The notes under the pieces are model-generated. The model searched no databases. It saw only the letters and a program-made list of their open reading frames with translations, and had not been told where the DNA came from. From Hyaloraphidium curvatum (taxonomy: Eukaryota > Monoblepharomycota > Hyaloraphidiomycetes > Hyaloraphidiales > Hyaloraphidiaceae), in the NCBI GenBank assembly GCA_025558095.1, contig JAIVFI010000040.1, positions 1 through 64,000 of the forward strand: DNA of 64,000 bases. The letters are read 5' to 3'. The translations under genes and the position numbers were made by a program. Positions 1 through 8,914 of this stretch are shown here, in pieces. Every line of letters starts with the position of its first letter. Within the stretch, counting starts at the first letter, position 1.

Positions 1-288
1 CACCTCGGGGCCGAGGACGTACCTGGTCAACAACGAGTACACCATCGCCGGTCGGTAGCGCGTTTCCTGGTCGTTTGAGGATGCCTTCTCACACCTTCAT
101 CTCCCTTCGCGGCAGACATGATGCTCTTCGGCTGGCTGAACGGGCAGAAGAACAACGCCAAGGCCTTCAGCTTCCTCTCCCTCGACAAGTACCCGAACGT
201 GTGGGCTTGGATCGACCGCCTGGCGGCGCGGCCTGGCGTGCAGCGCGGGATTAAGGTGGCGGCCGCCCCGCCGCCCCCGTCGAGCTAA
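1..288 (+). CDS. Glutathione S-transferase, C-terminal end (5' partial)
   Basis: Only the 3' end of the gene is in the window. Exon 1 ends at 50, an intron with the unusual donor GTCGGT runs 51-115, and exon 2 ends with TAA at 286-288. The spliced protein reads NEYTIADMMLFGWLN followed by YPNVWAWIDRLAARPGVQRG. This is the usual C-terminal helical end of cytosolic GSTs (the 'YTIAD' N-capping box and the 'P.V..W..R...RP.V.RG' segment), close to the bacterial YghU and fungal Ure2-like type. GSTs conjugate glutathione to electrophiles in the cytosol. The thioredoxin-fold N-terminus with the glutathione site lies outside the window, so the class cannot be set. The 51-115 intron is needed, because without it the frame reaches a TAG at once. 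Confidence 0.8.
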
Positions 289-371
289 GCGGCGGCAATA
301 CCGACCAGTCAGGAGTGTAGTTCCGTTACTTTGACCCTAAAATCCGATGGTAAATCTACATCGCTCGAAAA

Positions 372-1319
372 CTAGCTGTGGATCGTGCGCCACAGGAACG
401 CGGTCGCGGCTGCCGTGGCCGCCGAAGAGACGAGGTTGACGGCCTCGTTGGAGAGGAGCGGGTACCCACAGACCACGACGAACGGGCCGCCACCTGCGCT
501 CCCCGGTGCCGTCTGCGCCGCGAGCATTTCCGGGTGGAACCCGCCGTCCTCGACGACCGCGTCCGCGGGCAGGGCCGCAGTTACCTTGCCGGTCGAGGGC
601 TGGTACCACGTGCGCTGGAGGGTCGCGCCGAGGAACGAGTCCACGAGCGAGCCGAAAAGCCCTGCGCCGGCCATCAGCGGCACCACGATGGAGGGAATCG
701 GGCGGCCGCCGACGAATCCAAGGGCGCGTCCCGTGGTGCCGATGCCGAGGGCGAAGACTCCGACGAACGCCCCGCCTCCTGCAGAGCACAACAGGCCCCA
801 TGAGGAGACGCCCCCGTTGGTCCCGCGGGGCACCTTCCCCATCGTGGTGACGAGCCGCGGGGAGTCGGAAGAGAGGATCCCGAGTTCTGAAGCCCAGGTA
901 TCGCCGCAAACGCAAGCGAACGACCCCAGGTATGCCAGCACGGCCGCGTCCCTATCGTCGACGCCGGTAGTGGCGAACCCGATGCCGGCATCTTCCCGGT
1001 CCAGTTTCGCGAAAAGATAGGCAGCACACGCTGCCCCCACGCCGGCGGTGCATAGGACCTGCATTGCACCCCGGCGAGACTTGTGCGCCTCGAGGTCCCA
1101 CCGCTCCTTGTCCGCCTCGTGGTACCGCGTCGCCGCGGTCCCGGTGAAACAAAACGCGAGCAGGACGCTGCCCAGCGCCGGAGAGCACGTCATGGTGAGG
1201 CTGCCGACGCCAAAGGCCGCCGCGGCGCCGGACGCGCTGAGGCTGCCCCGGTTGAGCCCGCGCCGCGCGATCGACGCGCCCGAGTCTGGTTCACTGATTC
1301 CAGGTCGCGCGGCGAATGG
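372..1319 (-). CDS. TMEM19/DUF92 family integral membrane protein (5' incomplete)
   Basis: The reading frame is open from 1319 down to TAG at 372-374. It carries the family signatures in order: an N-terminal LNRGSLSASGA segment leading into a hydrophobic stretch ending LTM, then GDTWASELG, TTMGKVPRGTNGG and, near the end, a G-rich helix with GSLVDSFLGATLQ. These match eukaryotic TMEM19 and prokaryotic DUF92 proteins, multi-pass membrane proteins whose biochemical role is not established; plant relatives have been linked to phytol-phosphate metabolism. The ATG at 1193 lies inside the conserved core, so it is not the true start. The real start must lie in an upstream exon, or it has been lost: a 16-bp direct repeat and a stop codon (1320-1322) sit immediately upstream. 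It runs tail-to-tail with the GST gene. Confidence 0.8.
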   Translation of the reverse strand, partial: PFAARPGISEPDSGASIARRGLNRGSLSASGAAAAFGVGSLTMTCSPALGSVLLAFCFTGTAATRYHEADKERWDLEAHKSRRGAMQVLCTAGVGAACAAYLFAKLDREDAGIGFATTGVDDRDAAVLAYLGSFACVCGDTWASELGILSSDSPRLVTTMGKVPRGTNGGVSSWGLLCSAGGGAFVGVFALGIGTTGRALGFVGGRPIPSIVVPLMAGAGLFGSLVDSFLGATLQRTWYQPSTGKVTAALPADAVVEDGGFHPEMLAAQTAPGSAGGGPFVVVCGYPLLSNEAVNLVSSAATAAATAFLWRTIHS

Positions 1320-1336
1320 TCACTGATTCCAGGTCG
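1292..1336. repeat. 16-bp direct repeat at the broken 5' end of the DUF92 gene
   Basis: CACTGATTCCAGGTCG occurs at 1292-1307 and again at 1321-1336, a 29-base offset. It sits exactly where the DUF92 reading frame loses its upstream continuation, as expected of a local duplication or an insertion/excision scar. Confidence 0.85.
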
Positions 1337-2288
1337 TTCGGCTGCTGGTATTGCTCCCCCCGGCGCTACCTGCCATGTAGCTTTGCCGCGGAGCGGCCCG
1401 CGAGCGCCAGCGAGCCCCGCGCCAGCGGGCACGTACCCGGCCGCCGCAGGCAGGCACGTTCCCGCCGCATGGAGGCACGTTCCCCGCCGCTATTTGATAT
1501 GCGAGCGAAGCGAGCGGTCTGGGCGAGGGGCGAAGCCCCGAGCTACAGGGCAGCAGGCTACAATAACTTTTCGCGGGCAGTTCTTTCCCCCGTGGACGCC
1601 CGCCGGCGGCGCGCGGGATTCGGACGTTGAGATGCATACGCACGCTTTTCATGCAATAAAACCCGTTGGGAAATGCATGGGTAGTGAGATCCCCTGCGGG
1701 GGGGCTTCCGGGCCGGTGGGGGCCAGACGCGGGCTGGAGCGCGCACCCAACACCCCCTAGCCCAAAACCGGCGCCCCGTCCACCTGGGCGGGTTCCGGAG
1801 GCGGCGGACACCACCGCGGTGACGGCGCGCGCGTTCCTGTGCGGCGGCGGCGCGGCGCGGCGGCGGGACGAGGCGCGGTGGGGGCAACCCGGCGCCGCTC
1901 CACGTCGGACCTCCTCACGCGCTGCACACCTCGGCGCCCCTCCCGCGCAGCCACGGTCGACGGCGGTGGACAGCGGGGCACGCCAGCTCCGGGTTGCCGA
2001 TCTTGACCGGAAACCGGACCCGTTCACACACTTTTCCGACGCTCCGGCCTCCGAGTGCCCGGCTAGGCAAAGATCTATCCCTCTGCAAGCTGGACAGTGA
2101 AAACATTCGCCAAATCTAACGAATTGGCTTCTCTAGCAGCCCTCGGCGCTGCCCAGCCAAATCCAGGCCTGGGCCAGACCCGCCACGCCGGTTGCGGAAA
2201 GAGTTTGGGAGGGTGCCGACGACGGCACGCACGCCGAGATGGAGTCCGGGAGCGTCCATCGTTTGCTCGGATACAGCAAGCAGGTGGG
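1337..2288. other. Gene-poor spacer with palindromic segment
   Basis: I see no convincing gene here. The first 170 bases hold three imperfect copies of a GGCACGT(T/A)CCC motif (about 1429-1485), followed by the hairpin at 1527-1539. The remainder is GC-rich and leads into the first F-box-like copy. Long frames on both strands lack family motifs and overlap one another, so I treat them as chance. Confidence 0.6.
1501..1541. repeat. GCGAGCGAAGCGAGC / GGGGCGAAGCCCC palindromic segment
   Basis: GCGAGCGAAGCGAGC at 1501-1515 is followed by GGGGC-GAA-GCCCC at 1527-1539, a five-base-pair hairpin with a GAA loop. This style of short GC palindrome is familiar from dispersed elements in organelle and viral genomes. 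It occurs once in this window and is unlike the surrounding sequence. Confidence 0.6.
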
Positions 2289-3465
2289 ATGGGATCGGTG
2301 AGCGGAGGTAAACAGGGCGACGCGTCCCGCACAGCCGACGCGCCCCTCCCGGGCGTCGCCGAGCGTATGGGAACCTCCATAACGAGGGCACCGGCACCCG
2401 ATGATGCGCTCGACGAATCCGTCCTGCCGACGGAACTGCTGCTGCAGGTGCTCGAGACCCTCGCGGACCGCGGCTGCAAGCGCACCCTCGCCGAGGCCTC
2501 CCTGGCCTGCAAATCGCTGTTCGCCGCCGGACTGCCGCTCCTGCACCGCGATGTGGTGGTCAGCAAAGGGGGAATCCCGTTCGAGGCCGTCCCGGGGCTG
2601 TTTGATGGGGAGGGCACCGGCCGAACAGCCGTCCGGCGCCGCGCGCTGAAGGACCTGACGGTCCTCGGCCAGGCACCCGACGCGGACAAAACAAACGAAC
2701 GCTTCTCCGAGATCCTGTACGCGCTCCTCGCTGGCGGTGTGCGGCGGGCGCCCCTCGTCGACCCCGGCCTCTTCGAGGTCGCCGCCGTCATCAGGGCCGC
2801 CCAGGCCCTCCCGGGGCATTTCGGGGTCGATGTCGCCGACCTCGCCGCCGGATCCTTCCAGCACCCGTTTCCCGCCTTCCTCCCCGACCCTAAACCCCCG
2901 CCCGCCACCGTGCGCCTCTGCGTCCCCGAGGACAGCGTGTTGGGCATCGCGGGAGCGGGAACCGCCGCGCCGAACCTGGTCCGGGTGCGGATGGGGTACA
3001 TCGGGCCGGCAGGGCTGGCGCTGCAGCTCGACAACTTCCCCGCGCTCCGGGGTGTGCTGACGTCGGTCAAGACCAACGCCGAGGATTTGCAGGCGACGCT
3101 GGAGCTCGGGATGCCGCTGGAATCGCTGCATGTCGCGGGAGGGACCAGGGCTGGAGGTGGTCGAGTTCTTCAACCCCCACCTGACGCTGAACGGCTCGGA
3201 CCGGGAAAGGATGCGGGCCAAGCTGGTCAGATTGGGACCAGGGTGCACTTCATCCTCGTTAGCTTCTTGTGGAAGGACGTGGACCACGAGGAGCTCTCGT
3301 TCTGGCGCTCCGTGCCCGGATTCTCGGCGGTGTATGTCGATCCGCCGGACGACCATCAGGGCAACAATGAGGATGAAGGGGGGGGAGAACGGAGGGGAAG
3401 GGGATGCGGTTGCACCGGACGCCACAGGGCCAGATGGCGGTGGATTCGTTGCAGAGGGCGTGTGA
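2289..3465 (+). pseudogene. F-box-like family copy 1, frame-broken
   Basis: This is a paralogue of the gene at 4518-5762. The F-box-like segment LPTELLLQVLETL...CKSLFAAGLPLLHR is near the N-terminus and the LELGMPL motif follows after about 230 residues. The frame then breaks. About 35 codons present in the other copies (from after LGMPL to just before GPGLE) are missing, and the next conserved block GPGLEVVEFFNP is in the +1 frame (about 3130-3237). The first frame resumes at RVHFILVSFLWK (about 3238), and the acidic tail again needs a shift at a run of eight G (about 3378-3385). A TGA at 3463-3465 ends the tail. The missing pieces have no plausible intron borders, so decay or assembly error at homopolymers is more likely than splicing. 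The start chosen is ATG 2289; ATG 2367 is an alternative. Confidence 0.7.
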
Positions 3466-3606
3466 ACATGCTATCGGTCTCCCATAGCCATAATCCCTCC
3501 GCGCCACCATTACCCAACACATATCACGCCCGCCCGTCCGGCTGGTCCGCAACCTCCTGGTACGCTCCCGTCCCAAGCGACGCCAACCTCCTGCATCCGA
3601 ACTGCT

Positions 3607-4344
3607 TCAATAGTCCTTGCGTACGACAGCCCCCGACCGCACCCACCCTTTCGCCGTGAACAGGGCCAGGAACACGAGACCGTTGAGGAGCTGGATCGCG
3701 CCGAGTGCGAGCTCGCCGTACGTTCCGCGCAAATACAGCACCACGGAGCCCAGCAGGACCGCGTGCACCAGGATCCCGCCGAGGATCAGCACCGCCGCGT
3801 CCGACCGCGACACGAGCCCCTCGGCGAGGAACCTCCGAATCACATACAAGGACGCCGGGAAAAAGATGAGCAGGGACGTCACGAGCCCGGGATTGTACAT
3901 GGCGGAAGTGCCAATGGAGATCAGGCCGCGGAACGCGCCCGCGGTGTGCGCGACCGCGTTGACCGCCGCGACGCCGTAGACAGACAGTGCGATCCGCGGG
4001 TTCCTGGGCGCCAAGACGATGGCGATCGCGGCCGAGCCCCACACCGAGCCGACGTTGACGGCGGTGAAGAATGAAGCCGGGATCGGACATCTCGGCGGCG
4101 CGTCCAGCCCGAGGGTGCGGCACATCGCGGCGGGGAAGTCGGTGCCGTACTCCTCGGCTTGGTGCAACTGATACGCCGCGAGGGCGGCCCACGCGGCCGC
4201 ACGGGGGTCGAGCGGGGCGGAGAGGGAGAGCGTGCGGCGGGGGATGCCGAGCGAGGCGGGGGAGACGGCGAGGAGGCCGAGGATGGCGGGGGCGCAGACG
4301 GCGCCGAAGATAAACCAGTTGCGGTCGATGAGATTGCCCTGCAT
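3607..4344 (-). CDS. HXXEE domain membrane protein
   Basis: 245 residues, ATG start, intronless. It is strongly hydrophobic with about six membrane segments. The motif QLHQAEEYGTDFP near residue 60 contains the H-x-x-E-E signature that names the family, and a second half with HTAGAFRG is also typical. HXXEE proteins are mostly bacterial and are predicted membrane proteins; the conserved His and Glu residues suggest metal binding or catalysis, but no reaction is known to me. It lies between F-box-like copies 1 and 2 on the opposite strand, 173 bases head-to-head from copy 2. A bacterial origin is possible given the missing introns, but this is inference. Confidence 0.8.
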   Translation of the reverse strand: MQGNLIDRNWFIFGAVCAPAILGLLAVSPASLGIPRRTLSLSAPLDPRAAAWAALAAYQLHQAEEYGTDFPAAMCRTLGLDAPPRCPIPASFFTAVNVGSVWGSAAIAIVLAPRNPRIALSVYGVAAVNAVAHTAGAFRGLISIGTSAMYNPGLVTSLLIFFPASLYVIRRFLAEGLVSRSDAAVLILGGILVHAVLLGSVVLYLRGTYGELALGAIQLLNGLVFLALFTAKGWVRSGAVVRKDY

Positions 4345-4517
4345 CGCGCGTTCGGGGCGGCGGCAGACGCGTCAATCTTGGTCGGCTGTTCACCGATTGC
4401 GTTCTCTGGGGACAGGGCTTCGCTTTTCGTGTATGTTGTGTCAGTGGACGCAACTCGAGTTTGGCGGCGCCGCGCGCGTCGATCGATCGTGACCGCGTGG
4501 CGAATCCCTGCCAAACA

Positions 4518-5762
4518 ATGGGGCCCCGGCGCCGTCGGAGACTGGCCGGCGGCCCGTCGAAGCCTTCCGAGCCCAGCGTAACACCGCATGCGTCCGCGGA
4601 CGAGGTCGCTCTGCCGCCGGAACTGCTATTTCTGGTGCTGGAAGTGCTCGCCTCGCGCGGCTGGAAAATCAGCCTCCTCGAAACTTCTCTGTGCTGCAAG
4701 GCGCTGTACGCGGTCGGTTTGCCTCTCCTGTACCGAGTGATTGTCGTCGGCCGGGGCGGCGTGCCGTTTGGCGAGCTTGGTGCTCTTTTCGGATCGCCCT
4801 CCAGCGGCACCGAGCTGCAGCAGGTTCGGCTCGGCGCGGTGCGGGACCTAACGATCGTCGGCGCTGGCCCCGAGCCGACGGGCGACAACGGAACGGCCCT
4901 GGTCTCCCTCCTCGCCCGCGCCCGACGGGCCACCCTCGACGAGCCGGGGATGAACGAGGTCGTGGCGTTTGCCCAGGCCGCCAGCAACCGGCCCGGCCGC
5001 ATCGGTGCCGACCTGCTCGTGCTTCGGGACCGCGAGCTGTACCCCGCCCTGCCCCCGGATCCGCAACCGGCGGAAGCCACGGTCCGCCTGCGCGTGTCGG
5101 ACGACGCGAGGCTTGGCCTGGCCGCCGTGGGCGTCGCGGCGCCCAGCCTCGCGCGGATCCGCATCGAGTTCCCGGGCGGTGCGGAGCTGGCGGATAGCTT
5201 TGAGCGCTCGGATTTCCTGAAGAGCAAGGTCACGGCGGTGAGGACGCCCTCGGAGGAGCTCGGATCGGTGCTGGCGCTGGGGATGCCGCTGGACACGATC
5301 AACATCTCGGGGTGGGGCCTTCCCGATGGGACCACGGTCGACACGCTCAGAGTGCGCGGGATTCGGTGCCTCAGGGTTGCTCTCCTGGAGACGAGCGCTC
5401 TGTTGGACCTGAAGGGGCCGGGTCTCGAAGTCATCCAGTTCTTCAACCCAATATCTGACCTGGTCTCGAAAGCAGAGCGCGAAGGGGTGCGCGAAAAGCT
5501 AACCAGCTACGGCGTGCGAATCCATTTCATATTCGCCAGCGGGTTTTGGAAGGAGAATTGGGAAGCCGACGGCATCGGGGAGGAGGAGTTTGCGTTCTGG
5601 CGCACGGTTGGCGGGTTTTCCTTTCAGGTTTTCGATTCGTCTGACCCGGAGGGGGCCGAGGAGGACGCCGACGAGGAAGCTGCGGGAGAGGGAGACGGCG
5701 TAGAGCCCGACGACGCCGATGGCGGGGACAATGCTCCTGCCGGGGGCGAGGTCGGGGAATAG
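4518..5762 (+). CDS. F-box-like family protein, intact copy 2
   Basis: 414 residues, starting MGPRR, the same start as copy 3 and therefore preferred over upstream non-ATG codons. Residues about 30-75 (LPPELLFLVLEVL...CCKALYAVGLPLLYR) have the spacing of a fungal F-box, the SKP1-binding adaptor motif of SCF ubiquitin ligases. The middle has no leucine-rich or WD repeats. It contains the family motifs DEPGMNEVVAF, RIGAD, PDPQP.EATVRLRV and LALGMPL. A C-terminal block follows, GPGLEVIQFFNP...RIHFIFASGFWKE...FAFWRTVGGFSFQVF, then an acidic tail of about 45 residues. I know of no named domain for the C-terminal block. If the F-box is real, the block could be the substrate-binding part. It is the only one of the four copies in this window without a frame break. 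Confidence 0.7.
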   Translation: MGPRRRRRLAGGPSKPSEPSVTPHASADEVALPPELLFLVLEVLASRGWKISLLETSLCCKALYAVGLPLLYRVIVVGRGGVPFGELGALFGSPSSGTELQQVRLGAVRDLTIVGAGPEPTGDNGTALVSLLARARRATLDEPGMNEVVAFAQAASNRPGRIGADLLVLRDRELYPALPPDPQPAEATVRLRVSDDARLGLAAVGVAAPSLARIRIEFPGGAELADSFERSDFLKSKVTAVRTPSEELGSVLALGMPLDTINISGWGLPDGTTVDTLRVRGIRCLRVALLETSALLDLKGPGLEVIQFFNPISDLVSKAEREGVREKLTSYGVRIHFIFASGFWKENWEADGIGEEEFAFWRTVGGFSFQVFDSSDPEGAEEDADEEAAGEGDGVEPDDADGGDNAPAGGEVGE

Positions 5763-5921
5763 ACGAACAACGTCCACCCATTTGGATTTTTCAGCATCCC
5801 CATTAGACCGTTTTGCTGCAGGCGTGCCAATTCTAGTGTGTCAACGTTACGGCAGCCGAGCACGCCCCAGGACGCAGAGGCCAGACCCGGGGCCGCCGTC
5901 CCACCTTCCTCGGCCGTAACC

Positions 5922-7081
5922 ATGGGACCGCGCCGCAGTCCTCGGCTGGCTCTCGGCGCGCCGAACCGGTCCGAACACGGTGCAAAGCCGCCTGCGGCCG
6001 TCGACGAGGTGGCGCTGCCGCCGGAGCTCCTGTTCCTGGTGCTGGAGGTCCTCGGTAGATGTGGGTGGAAAAGGAGCCTGCTCGAGGCCTCCCTGTGCTG
6101 CAAGGCGCTATACTCCGTCGGTCTGCCGCTGCTCTACCGAAGTATTGTCATTGGACGAGGCGGAATCGCCTTCGAGGCTCTTGGCGCTCTCTTCCTGGAC
6201 TCCGAGGACGACGCGTCGGAAGGAATCCGCATGGACGCCGTGCGGGACCTGACTGTGACCGGGCCGGCGCCGCAGTCGCTGCTCGAATCGGACTACTTAC
6301 ACGCCCTGACCGCGTTGCTCGCGAAAGTCGGCACGGCCACGCTCAGGACCCCGGGCATGGTCGAGCTTGTCGCCTTCATCAACGCCGCGGCGGCCAGCCC
6401 CTCCCGGATCGGAGCCGACGTCCTGACGGAAAGCTCCTGGGCATGCGGACAGTTCTGCGCCGTGTTCCCGCCCGATCCCTCGCCTCCGCAAGCCACCGTC
6501 TGCTTCCAGGTTTGGGAGGCGGAGCACAGGTTCGTCCTCGCCGCGCTCGAGATGGCGTCGCACAACCTCGCCGGGGTGCGCCTCTCGCACGCCAACGTGT
6601 CGCGCCTGGAGGGGATCCTGGACGGCAATCTGGCCCTCAGGAACGCGGTGGTCGCCGCCACCACCACCTCGAGGCGCCTCGAGGCAGCACTGGCGCTTGG
6701 GCTGCCGCTGCGTGGCTCCAGGTCACGGGCGGGACATCGTTGCCCGACATTTTCGAGACCCTCCGGCGCAAGGGCATCAGGAGCGCGCGGGTGGCGCTCG
6801 TGGGAACGAATTCGTTGCTCCATCTGGAAGGACCCGGTCTCGATGTTGTCGAGTTCTTCAACCCCATTCCCAAGCTGGCCACCGTCGGGGACCGGGAGAG
6901 GGCCCGAAGGAAGCTTGCAGCATTCGGGACTCGGGTGAAATTCATCGTGGCAGATTACGTCGTGCGGGAGAGGTGGAGCACAAAGGGTGCTGCGGACGAG
7001 CTTGCGTTCTGGCGCACCGTGGACGGCTTTTCCTGGCACGTCTTCACGGACGATATGTACAAGGAGGAAGGAGGTAGCTAA
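5922..7081 (+). pseudogene. F-box-like family copy 3, single frameshift
   Basis: It starts MGPRR like copy 2 and follows it closely through the F-box-like segment (LPPELLFLVLEVLGR), PGMVELVAFI and LALGLPL. Just after LGLPL (about 6710) the reading must change frame to continue as WLQVTGGTSLPDIFETL, GPGLDVVEFFNP, TRVKFIVADYV and LAFWRTVDGFSWHVF, ending at TAA 7079-7081. Aligned to copy 2, one base is missing and no intron borders are present. It ends 72 bases from the convergent ThrE-type gene. It is either a one-base indel pseudogene, a sequencing error or, less likely, a programmed frameshift; copy 1 loses frame within a few codons of the same motif. Confidence 0.65.
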
Positions 7082-7153
7082 AAAGATGCCGAAAGAAAGA
7101 GTTTGGAAGGGTAACAGCCCGTCGACGAGCAGGCGCCCCACAAGGTGGCACTG

Positions 7154-8761
7154 TCACCGATACGGCAGGTACATCCACCTCTCCCTCGGATCGTCCTTGA
7201 ACGGCCACACCACGATGTGCGCCGCGAACGCCCCGACGGTGCACCCCAGCACCCCCGCCATCACCCTCGCCGCAAACTCCGGCCCCGCGAACCCCGCGCG
7301 CGAGTTGAACCCCGACAGCGACGCCTTCATCGACACGGCGCCGGGCACGACGAACTGCAGCGCGACGTAGACGACGACAAAGGCCGAGCGCCGCGTGAAC
7401 CGCGCGTAGAGGAAGCCCGGGAGGGAGCCGCCGAAGGTGGAGAGCAGGACGACGAGGCCGAAGCCGTTGGTGCCGGCGTGCTGGATCCACGGGATGCGCT
7501 GCAGGCCTACCCAGAGGGCGAATGCGACGCCGGCGGGGGGGATGGAGAGGAGGTAGTGCGACGGGAAGGTGCACTCCATCATGGCGCAGTGCAGGGCGGC
7601 GACGAAGGGGAAGAGGAGGAGGTAGTAAAGCGGGTCGACGGCCGCGGGGACGCAGTCGTTGGTGGGGAGGACCGGGAGGGGGAGGAAGTTGGCGAGCAGG
7701 AGGCCGGCGTCTAGGCCGAAGCCCATCAGGATCACGAGACCGACCGACTGGATGAGCCGCGAGGCGCCGGCCGAGGCCGAGTGCGTGATAAGTTCCATGA
7801 CCGAGAGCACGAGCGGCAGGCCCGGGATCAGCCAGACGATGCCGGCGAGGCCGAGGGTGCCGAAGCACACGCCGGGGAAGAGGCCGGTGCCGACGATGAC
7901 GGCCGCGAGGAAGCCGACGATCACGCACGTGAAGAGCTCGAAGAGGTAGCCGAACAGCGGGTTGGTCTTGTCCTTGACCAGCTGCAGCACCCCGGGCACC
8001 ATCCCCAGGGGGAACGCGAGCAGCGCGGCGATCCACGGGCCGTCAAAGAACATGATGGCCATTCCCGCCGAGATGAGTGGCACGAACAGCAGGTTCTTGG
8101 TGAGCGGGTCCCACAGCGGCGGCAGCGCGGCGATCCGGAACAGCTCTTCCTCGAGCGTCTGAACCATCACCAGCTCGTCCTCCAGAGGCTGCGGTGGCGG
8201 CGTGGGGAGTTCCGCGAGCTCGAAGTCGCCCATTGCGGGGATGGTGCCCTCCGTGCGACGCCTCGTCCGTATGGCGGGCGGGTTGTCCCCCGCCGGGTGC
8301 GCCCTCGCCGACCCCTGCAGCGCCCCCGCCCCGGGCGGCTCCCCGGCCGGTGCCGGCCCGCGCTTGGCGCCGAACATAAGCTGCGAATAGGCATCGGTGA
8401 CCAGATCGAGCTTGCGCAGGTCGAACCCGCGCTCGAGCTTGATGAAGCGCGCGGAGCCCGTGTCGCGCGACTCGGAGTAGTCGAGCAGCCCGGGCGGCGT
8501 TAAGGGCGCCGGGTCGAGGAACCGCACGAAGAGGACGTCGGAGCTCGCGGGAAACGTCTCGAGCGGGACGCCCAGCAGCTGGCTGGCGTGCTCGACCGTG
8601 TCGCTGGAAGGGGACGGGCGAATCAGCGGAAGGCGAGGGCGGCGGGGGGCGGCCCACCTGTTGCGGTGCAGCGACGCACCGTACTCGTAGTGCAGCTTCG
8701 TGAGCTCCAGGAGGAGGCGGCGCTTGCGGGCGACGAGCTGGTCGCTCATAGCGGTGGGCAT
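7154..8761 (-). CDS. ThrE/Prm10-type threonine/serine exporter family protein
   Basis: Model: exon 1 8761-8658, intron 8657-8604 (GTGGGC...CTTCCAG, 54 nt), exon 2 8603-7154; 517 residues. The N-terminal soluble domain (LTKLHYEYGASLHR, then TVEHASQLLGVPLE, FVRF and KLERGFDLRKLDLV) is the conserved ThrE N-terminal half. After a charged proline-rich linker come about nine or ten membrane segments with GLFPGVCFGTLG, GLPLVLSVMEL and, in the second module, FGGSLPGFLYAR. This matches the ThrE (DUF1212)/DUF3815 arrangement found in bacterial threonine exporters and in fungal Prm10-like proteins. The intron length is a multiple of three, so an unspliced reading is also open, but splicing restores the family spacing between LHR and VEHAS. 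ATG 8749 is an alternative start. The substrate is inferred only from the family. Confidence 0.85.
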   Translation of the reverse strand: MPTAMSDQLVARKRRLLLELTKLHYEYGASLHRNRWAAPRRPRLPLIRPSPSSDTVEHASQLLGVPLETFPASSDVLFVRFLDPAPLTPPGLLDYSESRDTGSARFIKLERGFDLRKLDLVTDAYSQLMFGAKRGPAPAGEPPGAGALQGSARAHPAGDNPPAIRTRRRTEGTIPAMGDFELAELPTPPPQPLEDELVMVQTLEEELFRIAALPPLWDPLTKNLLFVPLISAGMAIMFFDGPWIAALLAFPLGMVPGVLQLVKDKTNPLFGYLFELFTCVIVGFLAAVIVGTGLFPGVCFGTLGLAGIVWLIPGLPLVLSVMELITHSASAGASRLIQSVGLVILMGFGLDAGLLLANFLPLPVLPTNDCVPAAVDPLYYLLLFPFVAALHCAMMECTFPSHYLLSIPPAGVAFALWVGLQRIPWIQHAGTNGFGLVVLLSTFGGSLPGFLYARFTRRSAFVVVYVALQFVVPGAVSMKASLSGFNSRAGFAGPEFAARVMAGVLGCTVGAFAAHIVVWPFKDDPRERWMYLPYR

Positions 8762-8914
8762 TTCTTCGGGACGCGGATTTGCCCCCGCCCGCGCCGCCAA
8801 ACAGGACCCGGGGCTCGGCGCGGGCAAACTCGGCAAGAGAGGCGTCACACACAGCAGGTGTAATTTGCCGAGTAAGGTTACGGTGATCACCCAAAGACAG
8901 GGCCCGAAAGCCGT

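Noticed and set aside
3524-5446. A 640-residue minus-strand frame opposite the HXXEE and F-box-like genes
   Set aside because: It covers two recognisable genes in other frames and shows only low-complexity Arg/Ser/Pro composition.
2097-7081. Introns to explain the frame changes in F-box-like copies 1 and 3
   Set aside because: Aligned to the intact copy, the changes are one-base or deletion events; no GT...AG pair of workable length is available.
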